Shown here piece after piece: positions 13,806 to 27,039 of a stretch of DNA of 64,000 nucleotides. Within the stretch, counting starts at the first letter, position 1. Each line of letters opens with the position of its first letter. A program made the translations under genes and the position numbers. The stretch spans positions 18,632,277 to 18,696,276 of the forward strand of contig NC_060896.1 in NCBI RefSeq assembly GCF_014805685.1, read 5' to 3'. This stretch comes from Silurus meridionalis. Taxonomy: Eukaryota; Chordata; Actinopteri; Siluriformes; Siluridae. Below the pieces are notes generated by a model. The model was not told the origin of the DNA and made no database searches. It saw only the letters and a program-made list of their open reading frames with translations.

Positions 13806-14970
13806 AAGGTGTAAAGCAAAGGAAACCAAAACAAATTTTGTCTTGCAGCTTTACTGTGATAATAGAAACTAACACAAATCAAGTGAAAACAAATAGAAAC
13901 CTTTTAGTGGGGGAAAAAAAAGGAAAAGCCAATAACCAAGTTAAAAAAGTGTGCACCCTCTTTTATATTAGGTTGAGTGACTGCTCAGAATGTTCTAACC
14001 AGATTACATATTAAGTTACTGACTTACTATGTGTTTTTTTAAATAGATAGATACCTTATTATTCCCATCTTAATTGTGCCTAAAATATAAATGTTTATTT
14101 TTGAAAGTACAGGGTCCATGTGTTTTATTTAGCCAGTCAATGTCTAAAAAAAGAAATGAAAACATTTCAGCATTTAGTAACAGAATTACCATGTGTAATA
14201 TCATTCAAGAGTATAATTTATGCTGAAGTACAAGACAGTAATACATCAGTCATTAGGATTGAGTTTTACTTTATTGTTTAAATGATGTCCATACCGACAA
14301 AATATCTGCAAAATTCAATTTACCTTATTCATGCAACTTGGACCTGTTATACTGGTATAAAGATAACAAAGTTATATAGTATTTAAGATAATATGCTATT
14401 TGTTTAATAAAACATTATCATCATTATATTGCATTTTAAATAACTTGACATTACATAAAACATGGAAGAAAGACGTTCCGGTATATTAGGTCAGCCACCA
14501 GATATTTGGGTAACAAACCTGCTGATGTTTTTATATGAGCAAGATAAACATTATTAAAAAACTACTAATTTGTTCCTGCTTAGTTCTTTTGGGTATTTTA
14601 TTGCTTTTGGTTTGTTATCCTTTTACATTTTCTGAAGAAAGTGGGTGCTCCCCTCATGGTATAAGTGATTTAAGCATGAATAGATGTTTATAGAATTTGA
14701 TAGGATTTTTGTACAGTTATGATTTTATTAACAGGTTGTTGCAAAATGCATACCAAAGGCAACTATAAACCTAAGTATATTTAGAGCTAGATAATAGGTT
14801 GTAACAGCTATATTAGCTACTTAGTTAATTAGTTTAATATTTATTTGTTCTGCAATTAGACAATGAACATGAATTCACAAATAGGCGCCAAAACATCTGT
14901 AAAAAGCACTTACAGACTATGGAAAGACTTGTTTGCTCTCCAGTGATGAATTTACTGATTACAACAGATG
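13806..14970. other. Unassigned AT-rich DNA
   Basis: No gene or repeat family recognised. A stretch near 13900-13970 (aaaaaagtgtgcaccctctt) may be a transposon relic but could not be placed. Confidence 0.45.
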
Positions 14971-15335
14971 CACAGTGCGGCAAAAATATGTGGACACCTG
15001 ACCGTTCATACCAATATGCTCACGTCCATTTCTGATTTAGGTCCAAACTTGCTCTTATAATAATCATCCACTCTTCTTGGAAGGATTTTCACTAAATTTG
15101 GAACGTGGCTGCTGGGATTTGCCCCTTTCTGTCACAACATCATTAACAAGGTCATGCACATATGTTGGGCAAGGAGGTCTGAAATTGTAATGCTGGTCAA
15201 TTCTTAATGCTACAGAATATTACGAGTTTCTAGATATTTCTTGTGTTTCGAATTTTGGGTCAATAGTTTGGCAAGGCTCACACATGGCTTTGATTAGCAG
15301 ATGTCCACATATTTTGGGTTGCAAAACTGGTTAGG
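14971..15335 (-). mobile_element. Degenerate Tc1-type MITE (family 2)
   Basis: The left end (cagtgcggcaaaaatatgtgg) and right end (ccacatattttgggttgcaa) are approximate inverted repeats. Internal words (gaacgtggctgctgggattt; gtcatgcacatatgttgggc) match degraded Tc1 antisense wording. The TA duplication is not preserved. It has no coding capacity. Confidence 0.6.
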
Positions 15336-15477
15336 AACAAAAAAGTAGTCCCTTTTGCTGCAATGTGGTGCTAGGAACATAAATTAGGCAGATGTCTACA
15401 CTGAGCAGTCTCATTAAAAAGTGGAACGAATGTCTTTACTGAGTTGGCAGATGGATTGGGCCAAACACAAGAGTTTT

Positions 15478-15655
15478 AAGGTGGTAGCTCAGCAGTTAAA
15501 GCATTGTTCTTTGGATTGGAAGGTCATGAGTTTAAATCCCAGCAATGCCAAATTGCCACTGCTGGGTCTTTGAGCAAGGTTTTTGAAGCCTTCACCTGCT
15601 CAGTTGCATAATTGCAATTGATGTGTCTGCCTAATGCCATAAATGTTAGCAGGAA
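15478..15655 (+). repeat. tRNA-derived SINE
   Basis: A box tggtagctcagcagttaa at 15482 and B box ggtcatgagtttaaatccc at 15522 have tRNA-like order and spacing. The body (ctgggtctttgagcaaggtt) and 3' end (tgtctgcctaatgccataaa) match fish SINE wording. Related in style to the copy at 70-296. Confidence 0.75.
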
Positions 15656-16868
15656 AGCACTAATGCATAAAGTGCAGAGCTTGAGGGTGCTTAGTATTAG
15701 ATTGTGATGTGCAAGCTGTGGCTGTGTTTCATTTTCTGAATCTGAAAGACAACTTTGACAGAGGGTGATGATAGCTTGTCAGGTAAACAAACAAAGAATT
15801 ATACTGCAATGCACTAAAGGAACACCATAGCACTAAATTCTCTAAAGAATGGTATTAAGGCTGCTTTGGCCAAATGAAAATTGGATAAATGTGGGTCTAA
15901 GATCAGAGATCAATAGCTCTGCTAGACTCCGGAGACTAGTCTGGAGACTACTGGCTTATGAAGCTTTTTTTGCAACACCACATTTATACAGCCCAAATAT
16001 AGATTTTATATGCTAGTTGGTATAAAATAAAGCATACTCATGGGTATGTATCTTTACTGTATTTACTGTATTTTCAGTAAAGTGCCACTTTTGCCCTTAA
16101 GAAAATGGTTACAATCTAGATACATTTATTTCTTACAGAACTTACAGTTTTTACACATCCTAAGCTATAGAATCCATGACATGTATGATAACTTACTGGG
16201 GCTGTTTAAGCAGATTATGAGAGATGTTTGCTCGGCTCAAATGCCATTGGAGGAGCATTTTAAGAAGATGCTTCCCAGCTGCCTTTGGTACCTGGAAATG
16301 TCTTTTTTTGCTAAATCTCAAAAGGCAGTAGTTCTACTCCTACCTGAAACAGAAATTTTCTGACAGAAAATTAAGAGATTCAAACAAATCATTCAGATTC
16401 AAGTTTCAAAAACCAGACAGAAGGAGGAAGCTAAATTGGAATAACATGAGCTCAAGACTCTAAAATAAAATAATCTTTAAATTAAAGTTGCAAGGGGTTC
16501 CTGATGGGGGTTCTGAAATCATATGGGTGACAAAAGGATAGTTCTCCATACTGGGACTGTTGCTTTGGAGCAAACCAGTGACAAACTGTCTAGAGGATAT
16601 TGTTACAGTCTCACTGTTTATCAGAGCCAAACATGGGGCACTGCCCCACAGGTGCAAGACCCAAATAAGCTGGCTATACTGCCTGCAGGAAAAAGAAAGA
16701 AAAAGGCAACATAAACAGTAAATTGAACAGAACATTTAATTTTTTTTTATTAATATACAATTATGCATAGCATAGGAGTCTTAGGTGATCACAGAGAACA
16801 GTGCAAACATAAACCCTGAAAACTATAAAATAACTCAGAGGCACAAGCATTTTTTTGTATTCTGTGTT
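15656..16868. other. Unassigned DNA
   Basis: A 107-codon plus-strand ORF at 16040-16363 has no recognisable domain. The rest is noncoding as far as I can see. Confidence 0.45.
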
Positions 16869-17940
16869 GCTGTTGAATGCAACCTCGGTATCCGCTGAAC
16901 AGCATGGGAATGGTTTGCTTCCTATCTGGAAGGTCGATTATACCAGGTAATATGGAGGGGATCCACATGTGCCCCGTGCAGACTCACCACTGGTGTCCCA
17001 CAAGGCTCGGTACTTGGTCCCCCCCCCTTCTCCTTTTATACCCACTCCATTGGTGAAGTCATATCCTCACATGGGTTTACTTACCATTGCTATGCAGATG
17101 ACACTCAACTCATCTTTCCTTTCCCTCCCTCAGATACCACAGCTTCAACTCGGATCTCGGCATGCTTGACAGACATATCTTCATGGATGAGTGCTTATCA
17201 ATTAAATCTTAACCCCAGCAAAACAGAACTGTTGGTCATCCCAGGTGATTCATCTCCAGGTCAAGATCTCAGAATAACTCTTCATGAGCCTTTTCTCTCC
17301 CTTTCAGCCGCTGCTTGTAACCTCACTGTAACTATGGACAATCAACTGTCCTTCTCCTCACATGTTGCTAATGTGGCTCGTTCCTGTCGATTTCTTCTCT
17401 ACAACATCTGGAGGATTCCACCATTTCTGTCCACACAGGCTGCCCAGGTGCTTGTTCAGTCTTTTGTTGTTTCGAGACTGGACTACTGCAACTCTCTGCT
17501 GGCAGGTCTTCCTCTGAACGCTATTCGTCCACTGCAAATGATCCAAAACACAGCTGCACGATTTGTGTTCAATCTGCCCAAGTTCTCCCACACCACCCCA
17601 TTGGTGCGTTCCCTTCATTTAAAACACTCATGCTTGCCTACAAGGCCCAAAATGGACCAGAAACATCTTACCTCAGAGACCTCATTACATCTCGCACTCC
17701 ACCAAGCTGTCTGAGATCCTTCAGCACTGTTCGACTGGTACCACCTTCTCTCAGAATGAGAGGTAAGTACATTTCAAGGCTCTTCTCTGTTCTGGCACAG
17801 AGGTGGTGGAATGAACTTCCCCTAGATGTCCATACAGCGGAGTCCCTGGCTTTCTTTAAGCGACGGTTGAAGATCTACCTTTTCCTGAAACACTTACGCA
17901 CTTTCCAAGTAGCACTTTCCAAGTCTTTTCTTTCAGATTT
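16869..17940 (+). pseudogene. L2-like LINE reverse transcriptase, C-terminal half
   Basis: Translated pieces run in the expected RT order: GVPQGSVLG (about 16993), YHCYADDTQL with the catalytic YADD box (about 17080), DISSWMSAYQLNLNPSKTEL, SRLDYCNSLLAGLP, IQNTAARFVFNLPK, then MLAYKAQN and WWNELP with a final FKRRLKIYLFLKHL. This is the C-terminal half of an L2/CR1-type RT. A deletion of roughly 25 bp near 17620 breaks the frame between VRSLH and MLAYK. Another frame change precedes 17166. The 5' half and endonuclease are absent, as in 5'-truncated LINE inserts. A poly-T run at about 17953-17974 lies just past the coding end. Confidence 0.85.
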
Positions 17941-17974
17941 ACACTGGATACATTTTTTTTTTTTTTTTTTTTTT

Positions 17975-18485
17975 GTTTTCTTGTGGCCAGCAATACCACA
18001 GTGGTATTTTATTTGACCAACAAGGAGCAAAAACAAAAGTTCAAGCAATTTTGAAGTGGATAATAAACCCACAGGATGTACTAATGTTTCACAGTATTAA
18101 TGTGGTTCACATACAGGGAAGGTGCAAGGATGATTTGCTTAATCAACATCTGCACACCTTACCACTGTATGCCTAGTCGCTGTTATAAATGTCTACAGAC
18201 TTTGCATCCAGTGGTCCATGGTTCCACTCTTTAGCTGACAAGTCCCATACAGAAATCTAATATATTGCAATTTAGGCAAAGCACATATACTGCACACATG
18301 TTCATGTTTGGATTTCACAGTTATAGAAATATATGTCAGATATTTGTACATACAGTATATGCCACATATATTTAATAATGACCTATTTTATATATGTAAC
18401 ATACTTTTTCCAAATACACACATATATGACAAATGCATCTAGAATACATTTTATAAATGGGTAAAGAATGTTCATCCTTGTATTT

Positions 18486-18488
<3 letters not shown>
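17975..18488. other. Unassigned DNA
   Basis: Nothing recognised. Confidence 0.5.

Positions 18489-18541
<53 letters not shown>
18489..18541. repeat. (CA)n microsatellite
   Basis: About 26 CA units, uninterrupted. Confidence 0.97.
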
Positions 18542-18543
<2 letters not shown>

Positions 18544-19611
18544 ACACACTGTGCTTGTGTAATACATAAAATGTACTCTTTATACAACCTACCTTACATC
18601 TTCTTAATTAAATTAAATAAATGTGATTTTCAAACATTTATTGTTGGTATACAATTACTTCCAGAGTAACGAATAAAAACAAGAAGCAGGATATAATTCA
18701 GTATTTAAATTAAAGCAAATATTTTAAAACCTGTGTGCCAGCAAGTAACAGCGATAAACAAGAAACCAAATCTAACATTAAACATAATGTAACTAAACTG
18801 TAACATTGCAAAATTAAAGATTGTTTTCACATATTCAAAGTAACATTGATATACTGTATCATTGCATGGTATAGTAATCAATTTGCACTTTCTTCTGATT
18901 TGGAATTTGAAACACTGCATTTGAATTATTGTCCCAAACTGGAGTCAAAAATGTTGGAATAATGTCACTTCCAAAACTCACATATCTAAAAGTAAAAAAA
19001 AAGAGATAGGAAACAAAAGACTTTTAGAAAAAAATTATATGAGGAATGATGTAGCACTGATGAGGTCTCTGAAATAGTAAAGACAATACTAAGAATAAAT
19101 ACTAAGAACTAAGAATAGTTAGATTTTTTTAATGAGAAATACATAAAAATGCATGTTTCACATCATGTACACAATTTGTTTTAACATTAAATCAAACCTT
19201 TAAATGTAGATAACTTCCATATACAGTCGACTAACTGTGTTTGTTTTTGTTTTGGCATATATGCAAAAGACATGTCTAGCAAAGTAAAATAAACGTTGAG
19301 ATGACAAATCATAATAATTTGCTTAAATATGATGCATAAAGGCGACCATATATCTTTCAATTATTCAAGTTACAATGTACGTTGAGATGACAAAGCTGTT
19401 TAAAAAAACAAACACGTAATCTGTAAAACATAATGCACGCAGTGATTCGACGGTACATCTTATAATGATCAAATGTTAGTATAAATATTTATTTCATTTT
19501 TTTTAGAAGGTGGAAAATAGTTTATTCATCCATAACTGCATTCATGGAAGAACTAAGATATTTGTTAAATCAAGACCGATTAAGCTATAAAAACTGTTAT
19601 AAATACTTTAC
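18542..19611. other. Unassigned AT-rich DNA
   Basis: No repeat family recognised. If the exon at 19612-19695 is real, this would be its downstream intron on the minus strand. I found no obvious next exon. Confidence 0.45.
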
Positions 19612-19695
19612 CTTGTAAAATCTCCACATTTTTTCATCCAAATCTTCCTTTATTGCAGGAAGTATTCCTCCGACAGCAAAGGTGCAGCAAATCAT
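19612..19695 (-). CDS. Candidate exon of an unknown gene
   Basis: On the minus strand an ATG at 19695 opens 28 codons ending exactly at a strong splice donor (AAG then GTAAAG). The peptide starts MICCTFAVGGILPA and continues with a charged stretch ending MWRFYK. It looks like a hydrophobic signal or membrane segment followed by polar residues. The frame also extends upstream to a stop near 19739, so an internal exon is possible, but no acceptor AG is seen. A LINE tail begins at 19755. I recognise no family. Chance is a real possibility at this length. Confidence 0.22.
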
Positions 19696-19754
19696 GTAAA
19701 GTGTATATAATTTGATCAGGTTGGTTTTGGATTCATTACATTCATGTTATGAAA

Positions 19755-20240
19755 GTGTAGATGCCGACCCATCTGGAGATGTACTGTACCAGTGCCCTTT
19801 GGATCCCACTTCATGTAGATTTTGGACATTGGACCTCTAAATGTTTAAAGGCTCTGGTATGGAGGAGTTGGTGTGTGATGATATCAGATGTTGAGCTATT
19901 TTATGAGTTGCTCAGTAGCTCCTGGTTCCACAACATTAACTGACTGTATAAGACATTACTCATAATCTTACACTGAGGTGCTCATGGTAGTTCTCACTCT
20001 CCGGTGTTTTGTACTGTTTTCAAGATTTATAATCACACTCTTAATATCACCTTAATGAGGATGGGTTTGCCTTTTGAGTCTGGTTCTTCTTAAGCTTTCT
20101 TCCTCATAACATCTAAGTGAGTTTTTCCTTGCCACAGTTCCCCAGGCTGCTCATCAGCGATAAACACACATAATTCCCTTTAATTCTTAAGTTCTGTAAA
20201 GCTGCTTTGAGACAATGTCTCAAAAACGTATTTAAAATAT
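19755..20240 (+). repeat. LINE 3'-UTR (CTTGA-tail family), copy 2
   Basis: Shares the whole word order of the family with the copy at 27040: gtagatgccgac, gatcccacttcatgt, tggacattggacctc, gttgctcagtagctcctgg, cattactcataatcttaca, tttccttgccacagtt, gctgctttgagacaatgtct. The CTTGA tail is missing. No RT sequence is attached. Confidence 0.75.
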
Positions 20241-20679
20241 ATTAAAGCATATGTGTCTATAGTTTCCTATATGTACAAAAACTTTTTTATATGTTCATTT
20301 ATGGCTATATATCAGATTTCTGTATAGGGTCATCAATCACAGAAGACCTACCTTTTACAGTAACTTGTGTGTTTTTTTGCGTTTGAATGAACCCTTAACT
20401 TTAACCTGTATGAATTTTTCATGGTAAATTGTTTAAAAAATTAGATTTTGTTTATCATTAATTCCTTGAGAACAATGTTTAGAAATGGTCAGTTTAATAG
20501 TATTGAAAAAGTAGCTAGTAATATTTTCTTATTTGTAAGACATATTGTAAGCATATTCCCTTATTTTCCTTTAAAAGATACATTTTCATAACTGGCATTA
20601 ACCAAGTGTCATTGTAAACAAAGAGACATGAAAAAACAGATATCTAACAAAATGCCATGGCTACTGGCTACTTAGTCAA
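20241..20679. other. Spacer between inverted LINE tails
   Basis: AT-rich, no feature recognised. It separates copies 2 and 3 of the same LINE tail, which lie in opposite orientations. Confidence 0.5.
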
Positions 20680-21170
20680 GTCAAGTCAAGGTATTTCTAT
20701 AGCGCATATCACAATGGACATTGTCTCAAAGCAGCTTTACAGAATTTAACAGTTGAGGTGAATGATGTGTATTTATCCCTGATGAGCAGCCCTGGCGACT
20801 GTGGCAAGGAAAAACTCCCTTTGATGTTATGAGTAAGAAACCTTCAGAGGAACCAGACTTAAAAGGGGAACCCATCCTTATTTGGGTGATATCAAGAATT
20901 TGATTATAGTCTTTAAACAATACAGAACACTGGAGAGTGAGAACTAACATGAGCACCGGAATCTAAGATTATGGGGAATGTCCTTTCTACAGTCTTATAC
21001 AGTCATTTGAGATTACGGAACCAGAAGCTACTGAGCAACTCATGAAATAGCTCAACATTTGCGATCATCAAAGATCCAACACAAACTTCTTTATGCCAGA
21101 GTCTTTAAACACACAAAGAGGTCAAATGTCCAAACTCCACATGAAGTGGGATCCAACTTCTAGGTAGAAT
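20680..21170 (-). repeat. LINE 3'-UTR (CTTGA-tail family), copy 3
   Basis: Begins at the family 3' end (agtcaagtcaagtcaaggta, the antisense of CTTGA repeats), then ctatagcgcatatcacaatg and gacattgtctcaaagcagct. It runs to the antisense of the cacttcatgtggagttt region. It is truncated before the RT coding end. Confidence 0.8.
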
Positions 21171-23639
21171 ATAGTTGCCTGGGAAAAGCAAAATCACATT
21201 CTTTAATATCTTTATCTTGCATACTAGCTTAAAATCATAATGTATATATTTAGTTTAATTTTTTTTTTATCTTGTTCAATCAACTATAACTTTGGAATGT
21301 GCAAAACAATTTTGTTCATATTAAGAAATCCCTACTCCTGCAATTGATGAGATATTCTTTGCTGTGAGTGAAATTACAGATACATTGGTAAATGATCTTT
21401 AGTGCCACCATTATCAGACAAATTTCTTTTCCTGAACAATGAACACAGATGAGTATTTTATAGTACATTACCTGACAGGGCACACTGCGAATAACTCATT
21501 CCCATTACAGTTCTCTACTTCATCAGGTTTGTGGCATAAAACTAATTCAAGGCAGGTTTTCTTACCACATATATTTCACTCCTCTTGTCTTTTTGCTAAG
21601 CAGCCAATGATGTTTGGATGTATAATCACATCTTCCGTTTTTTACTATTGAATATCTAACTGCTGAATATTGAATGTACATCCACCAGCCAATTTATTCT
21701 GAACACCATGGCACATGTTGATAACAACTGCAGTTAGCTTAAAAGTATCTCTAAGCACATGCTGAAACTTGAAGTCAGTGTTGCACAACAGCCCTAACCT
21801 ACATTGTTTTCCACTCCTGTCAGCCATGAACAAGAATCTGTATTTTTATCTGTTTAGAAATATTCATGTTTTTTACATTCAGATTTAAAAAACTGGGTCC
21901 GGTCTGTACTAGTTATTTTATTTGAACTATCACTATGGCCTAGAAACCCTGCAGAGCATGGAGAAAATAGAGCTGATGAATAAACATGTATGTAATCAGT
22001 AGACCCAATCTGGCTAAGCAGACAATGGTTCTGCCTTTTCTATGCCCACTATCCATCACAGCAGACCTACTGGTCTGTCTCAAACAACATAGGACAGTGT
22101 GGTACAGCAGACCCACCTTCAGATTATGTGTCTGGCCCCTTCAAGTAACCATAGCATACTGGGATGTTTGCACTGGAGCAGACACACTTTTGCATGTGCA
22201 CTAGGCCCACATACACTAGAGGTCTAAATGTGACTTGTTCTATTAAATGTAATGTTATGCCCACTATGGCTACAGCCATAAAGATTGTCAGCATAGGATT
22301 TTAATATTCAGTGCACACATTAAAAATACCTGCACTTGTACACATGTTGATACACATATGTTTCTAACAAATGCATTTTTATTTTTATTTTTATTTTTAT
22401 CATAAAAGCATATCAGAGCACATGTTGAACCGTAAGGTGAATGTTCTTAACAGCCTTAAAGAGGCTTAAAGAAGAATCTTTATCTAGTTATAAATAATCA
22501 TCTTTATTTTTTCCAGATAAAAAAATGAATGTAGTTAAAACGATGTATTCCAGTGTATTCTATGATGTAAACCCTACCATTATGACCTAGACACATTGGA
22601 AAACACAGAATAAACAGGCTATTGAAAAGTGATACATTTTTATTTGCAAATTATAAAAACAATAGCAAATTGTAAAAAGCAGAGCAAAGAACATCCCTGT
22701 TGAACACCCTGTTGAACCTTATTAAAAGCTTTCCAACTTCTACAAATACAGTCCATTTAATGTATTGTGACTGAGTGCACAAGCTAATATGTGTTAAAAA
22801 TGTTTTTTTATAAAAAAATATTTAGGCTAAAGACCACAATTGGCAGTTAATTAGAATTTTAATTATTCATACGGTCTGAAGAAAACTTACCTTGCTCCTC
22901 TGATCATGGTGATTTTTTTAATGCTGTATTATTATAAACAACAGCTGTACTTACAGTACCCGATGGCACACAGATACTGACTTTTACAGAAATTTGTCAA
23001 AAGCTTGTGGAGAATGAGAGGTATTATTAAGGACACTTCCAATCCCTACCATGGACTTTACCCATTAACAAAGCACACACACACACGCTTTACTGCAATT
23101 ATTTGTTATATTTACAACTTTTTATATTAGATCGTTTTCTTATATTATTCCAATAATATTAGCATATTGCATATTAGCATTTACTTTAACCCACTGGGTA
23201 CCTACTTTATGTTATTGCATGCATCATGCTGTTTACCTCAACTCACTGCACCAAAATTTTTATTTATTTTATTAAACATATTTGCCATTTGCATTACTGA
23301 TTTGCATCATATTTTAACCCATTTTTTCTTAAATCCTTCTCTTTAAGCATAGTTTTTTAATTAATCCTTTTTACTATTTACTATTTAGTTTCTTTTATAT
23401 GCTAACTGCATGCTATCGATGCTGTACTTGTATTTCATTTTAGTAACTGGCAGATGGCTTTTCCACAAAATAGTTTTAAGAATAGTGTTCTGTCATTTTT
23501 ACTGACTTACTAACTGATCACCCCCCGTGCATTTTTTCCTACAATCAATGGTTTTTATAGGAGTTTGGTGATCATTAAAAGATGAATGTGCATGCACTAT
23601 TTAACACACAGCTGAAACTCTTAGCTCTCTTTCAGGAAC
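21171..23639. other. Unassigned AT-rich DNA
   Basis: Nearly 2.5 kb with no recognised gene or repeat family. A short (ATTTTT)n run lies near 22377-22400. The small ORFs at 21439, 21645 and 21986 show no motifs. Confidence 0.5.
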
Positions 23640-24079
<440 letters not shown>

Positions 24080-25440
24080 TCCCGGGATCGCCTCCTCCCT
24101 CAAGACCCCGACATTACCAACAAAAACCCTTCGTGATACGTCGGCGCTCGTAGGTAAGGCTTACGCCTCGGCAGATCAAGCCACTGTGTCCCTTGGCGGT
24201 CCTGTAAGGCATATCAGGCTGAACTGCTGCATTAACTGGATGTGGAAGGTGCCAGTTCCCTAGCTCTGCCAGACGGCGGACCTGGTTCTCAGAGCCACTA
24301 CAGAGACCGCTAGGACGGTCCATGGCTGCCCTCGTCTTGACAAAGAGGAATGTCTGGCTCACTCTCTCGGAAAAGTAAATACTCTCCTGAGGAAGGAGGC
24401 CATTGAGGTGGTCCCTTTATCAGAACAAGAGTCCGGGTTCTACAGCCGGTACTTCATAGTTCCCAAAAAGGACCGAGGGTTGCATCCTATCTCAGATCTA
24501 CGTCAGCTGAACTGCTCTCCTGAGAATCAGGTTCAAGATGCTGACCCTCATGCAGGTTGTGCTTCAAATCAGATCAGAGGACTGGTTTGTCACGGTAGAT
24601 CTAAAGGATGCGTACTTTCATATATCCATCCTACCTTCTTACAGGAAGTTCCTAAAGTTTGCTTTCAGGGCCAAAGCTTACTAATTCCGGGTTCTTCCGT
24701 TTGGCCAGCCTCTCACTGTCAAGCAGTTCCAGAAACTGCTAGGGCTTATGGCAGCAGCGATCATGATTGGTCGCTCCGCCCGAAGTCTGTGGGAAGGGCC
24801 CCATCTACGCTGGCACATCAACTGCCTAGAGATGCTGGCCGTGCTTCTAGCACTGAAGCATTTCCTCTCACACCTCAGAGGTCACCACGTGTTGGTCCGG
24901 ACGGACAATACTGTGGTGGTATCCTACATCAACCATTAAGGAGGTCTGCGTTCAGTCCTGTGCAGGCTGGCGCACCAGATCCTCCTTCGGGCCCAGGGGA
25001 CACTCCTCTCTTTGAGAGCATTCTACATCCCGGGCCAGTTGCACGAGGCAGCAGACACCCTGTCAAGGCAGCCTGATGTGGTGGAGCAGGTTTGGGAGAA
25101 ATTCAGAAGAGCAAAGGTGGATCTGTTCGTGTCTCGAGAGATGTCGCACTGTCCCCTTTGGTTCTCCCTTAATCCTCCAGCCCTGCTGGGACTGGACACC
25201 ATGGCTCAGGTGTGGCCGAGGCTGCGTCTGTACGCCTTTTCCCCCAGTCGTGCCACTTCCAGGAGTTCTGATAGAGTTCATCGGTACGGAGTTCGTATCC
25301 TCCTGGTAGCTCCTAGGTGGCAGAACAAACCATAGTTTGCGGACCTAGTAGCTCTCCTTCAGCACCCTGAATGGTGATCTGATTACAAACATTATTTTAG
25401 AGCGTGAACACTCGGGCGCGTTCTCAAAGCGTTTTGACGC
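24080..25440 (+). mobile_element. DIRS-type retrotransposon remnant
   Basis: DIRS elements encode Gag, RT/RNase H, a methyltransferase and a tyrosine recombinase instead of an integrase. Here a Gag-like piece is visible (SALVGKAYASADQATVSL, about 24140-24195; then a piece ending NVWLTLSEK, about 24345-24376). It joins directly to RT: EAIEVVPLSEQESGFYSRYF and VPKKDRG, then WFVTVDLKDAYFHI with the first catalytic D (about 24582-24625). RNase H follows: HINCLEMLAVLLALKHFL, RTDNTVVVSYINH, and LHEAADTLSRQ near 25040. The RT C-terminal conclusion (LLVAPRWQNK) lies near 25310. Part of Gag and of RT is deleted, frames shift several times, and no recombinase is present. Base composition is clearly more GC-rich than the flanks. 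Confidence 0.85.
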
Positions 25441-25592
25441 AGCATCTAACTAGGGTTACAAACAAAACCTACAGACATTTTTTGCCATTTTCCAGAATGT
25501 TACTTATTTTGATGTGTAAGCCAGGCTGTTTTTCTGATATTTAATAGCAATCTATTGTAAACAAATGATAGCATAAACCAAGGCAGATAATA

Positions 25593-26611
25593 TAGACATG
25601 GCCAAAAGTTTTGAGAATTAGACAAATATTAATTTAAGTCTGCTGCTTCAGTGTTTTTAGGTATTTTTGTTAATTGTTACTATGGAATACTGGTACATTA
25701 AGTTTATGCAAAGAGTTGATATTTCCAGTGTTGATCCTTTTTTTTCAAGCCCTTTATTTTCTTTTTTTCTGCAATTTGGCATGCTGTCAATCAACTTCTG
25801 GGCCACATCCTGACTGATGGCAGCCCATTCTTGCATAATCAGTGCTTTGTTAGTCCACCTGCCTCTTGAGGATGTCCCAAACAATCAGGAAGTAGATTCA
25901 TCATAGAAAATGACATTACCCCAGGCCTTTTGCAGAGTATTAATCTGTCTCTGATGTTTTTCCTTGAGAGAAGTGGCTTCTTTGCTGCCCTTCTAGACAC
26001 TAAGCCATCCTCCAAATGTCTTTGCCTCAATGTGCATACAGATGCACTCACACCTGCCTGCAGCCATTTCTGAGCAAGCTATGCACTGATGGTGCCCCAA
26101 TCCTGATGAATCAACTTTAGGAGATGGTCCTGGCCCCTGCTGGACTTTCTTGGGTGCCCTGAAGCCTTCTTCACAAGAATTGAAGCTCTGACGTTCAATC
26201 AGCAGCAATTTTTGTGCCTGTGAGTCTTTTTTTGTGCAAAGCAATAATAACTACATGTGTTTCCTTGCAGGTAAACATAGTTAACAGAGGAGTAACATTG
26301 ATTTTAAACAACACCCTCCTTTAAACGCTTCCAGGCTGTTATTCCAATTCAATCATCATGACAGCATGATCTCCAGCCTTGTCCTCATCAAAACGAAAGA
26401 ACACTGACTTGATGTCATCTGGTCCTTTTGTGGCAGGGTTGACATGCAGTGATTGCAGTCATTTTCATGGCAAAAAGGGACTTTGCAATTAATTGCAATT
26501 CATCTGATCACTTCATAACATTCTTGAGTGTATGCAAATTGGCACCATGAAAACTGAAGACTTTGTGATAATTAATATCTGTGTAATTCTCAAAACTTTT
26601 AACCTAAGCTA
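25593..26611 (-). mobile_element. Tc1-like element, internally deleted (family 4)
   Basis: The left end (catggccaaaagttttgaga) and right end (ttctcaaaacttttaacct) are inverted repeats, with TA at both outer edges. The inside reads as antisense Tc1 transposase: gggccacatcctgactgatg, gcctcttgaggatgtccc, ttgagagaagtggcttcttt and ctggactttcttgggtgccc are all in the expected order for the C-to-N-terminal direction. At about 1.0 kb it lacks several hundred bases of the central catalytic region. Frames are broken throughout, so it cannot encode an enzyme. Confidence 0.8.
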
Positions 26612-27039
26612 TATATTTAATTCAAATCTACAGTTGAATAAATAACCATAGCCAACTTAGTTTACTAAGGTTTGTCGCTTTCTCCTTTAGACAGCATTGC
26701 TTGAACGAATGGAGCATAAAATAGCACTTCTCCATTTATTACTTGCAGCAGATGTCAGAACTAGATGAAAATCATAAAGTAAATAAAACATTGGTGGGCA
26801 AGAGTTGGACCCACAATGATACCTGACATAGGTACTTTTCTGGGCCTATATTAAATTATGCACTATATACAAATTTAAATTTTCAATTTATTTTAAAATC
26901 TAAATTAACATTTGTTTAATAGCCTGTCTCATGGGTTTCTACCATCGCTTGTTTGCATGCGGCCATATGTTAAAACATGGATGGATTCAATAACAAATAT
27001 AACTCTGCTAGAGGCCAAGCACTTGCTTATCTTATCCTG
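26612..27039. other. Unassigned DNA
   Basis: Nothing recognised. Confidence 0.5.

Noticed and set aside
16040..16363. 107-codon ORF as a host gene
   Set aside because: No recognised domain, AT-driven composition, no promoter or splice context, and next to transposon relics.
24408..25335. Four overlapping plus- and minus-strand ORFs
   Set aside because: Only the frames with DIRS RT and RNase H motifs are meaningful; the others are alternative readings of the same decayed element.
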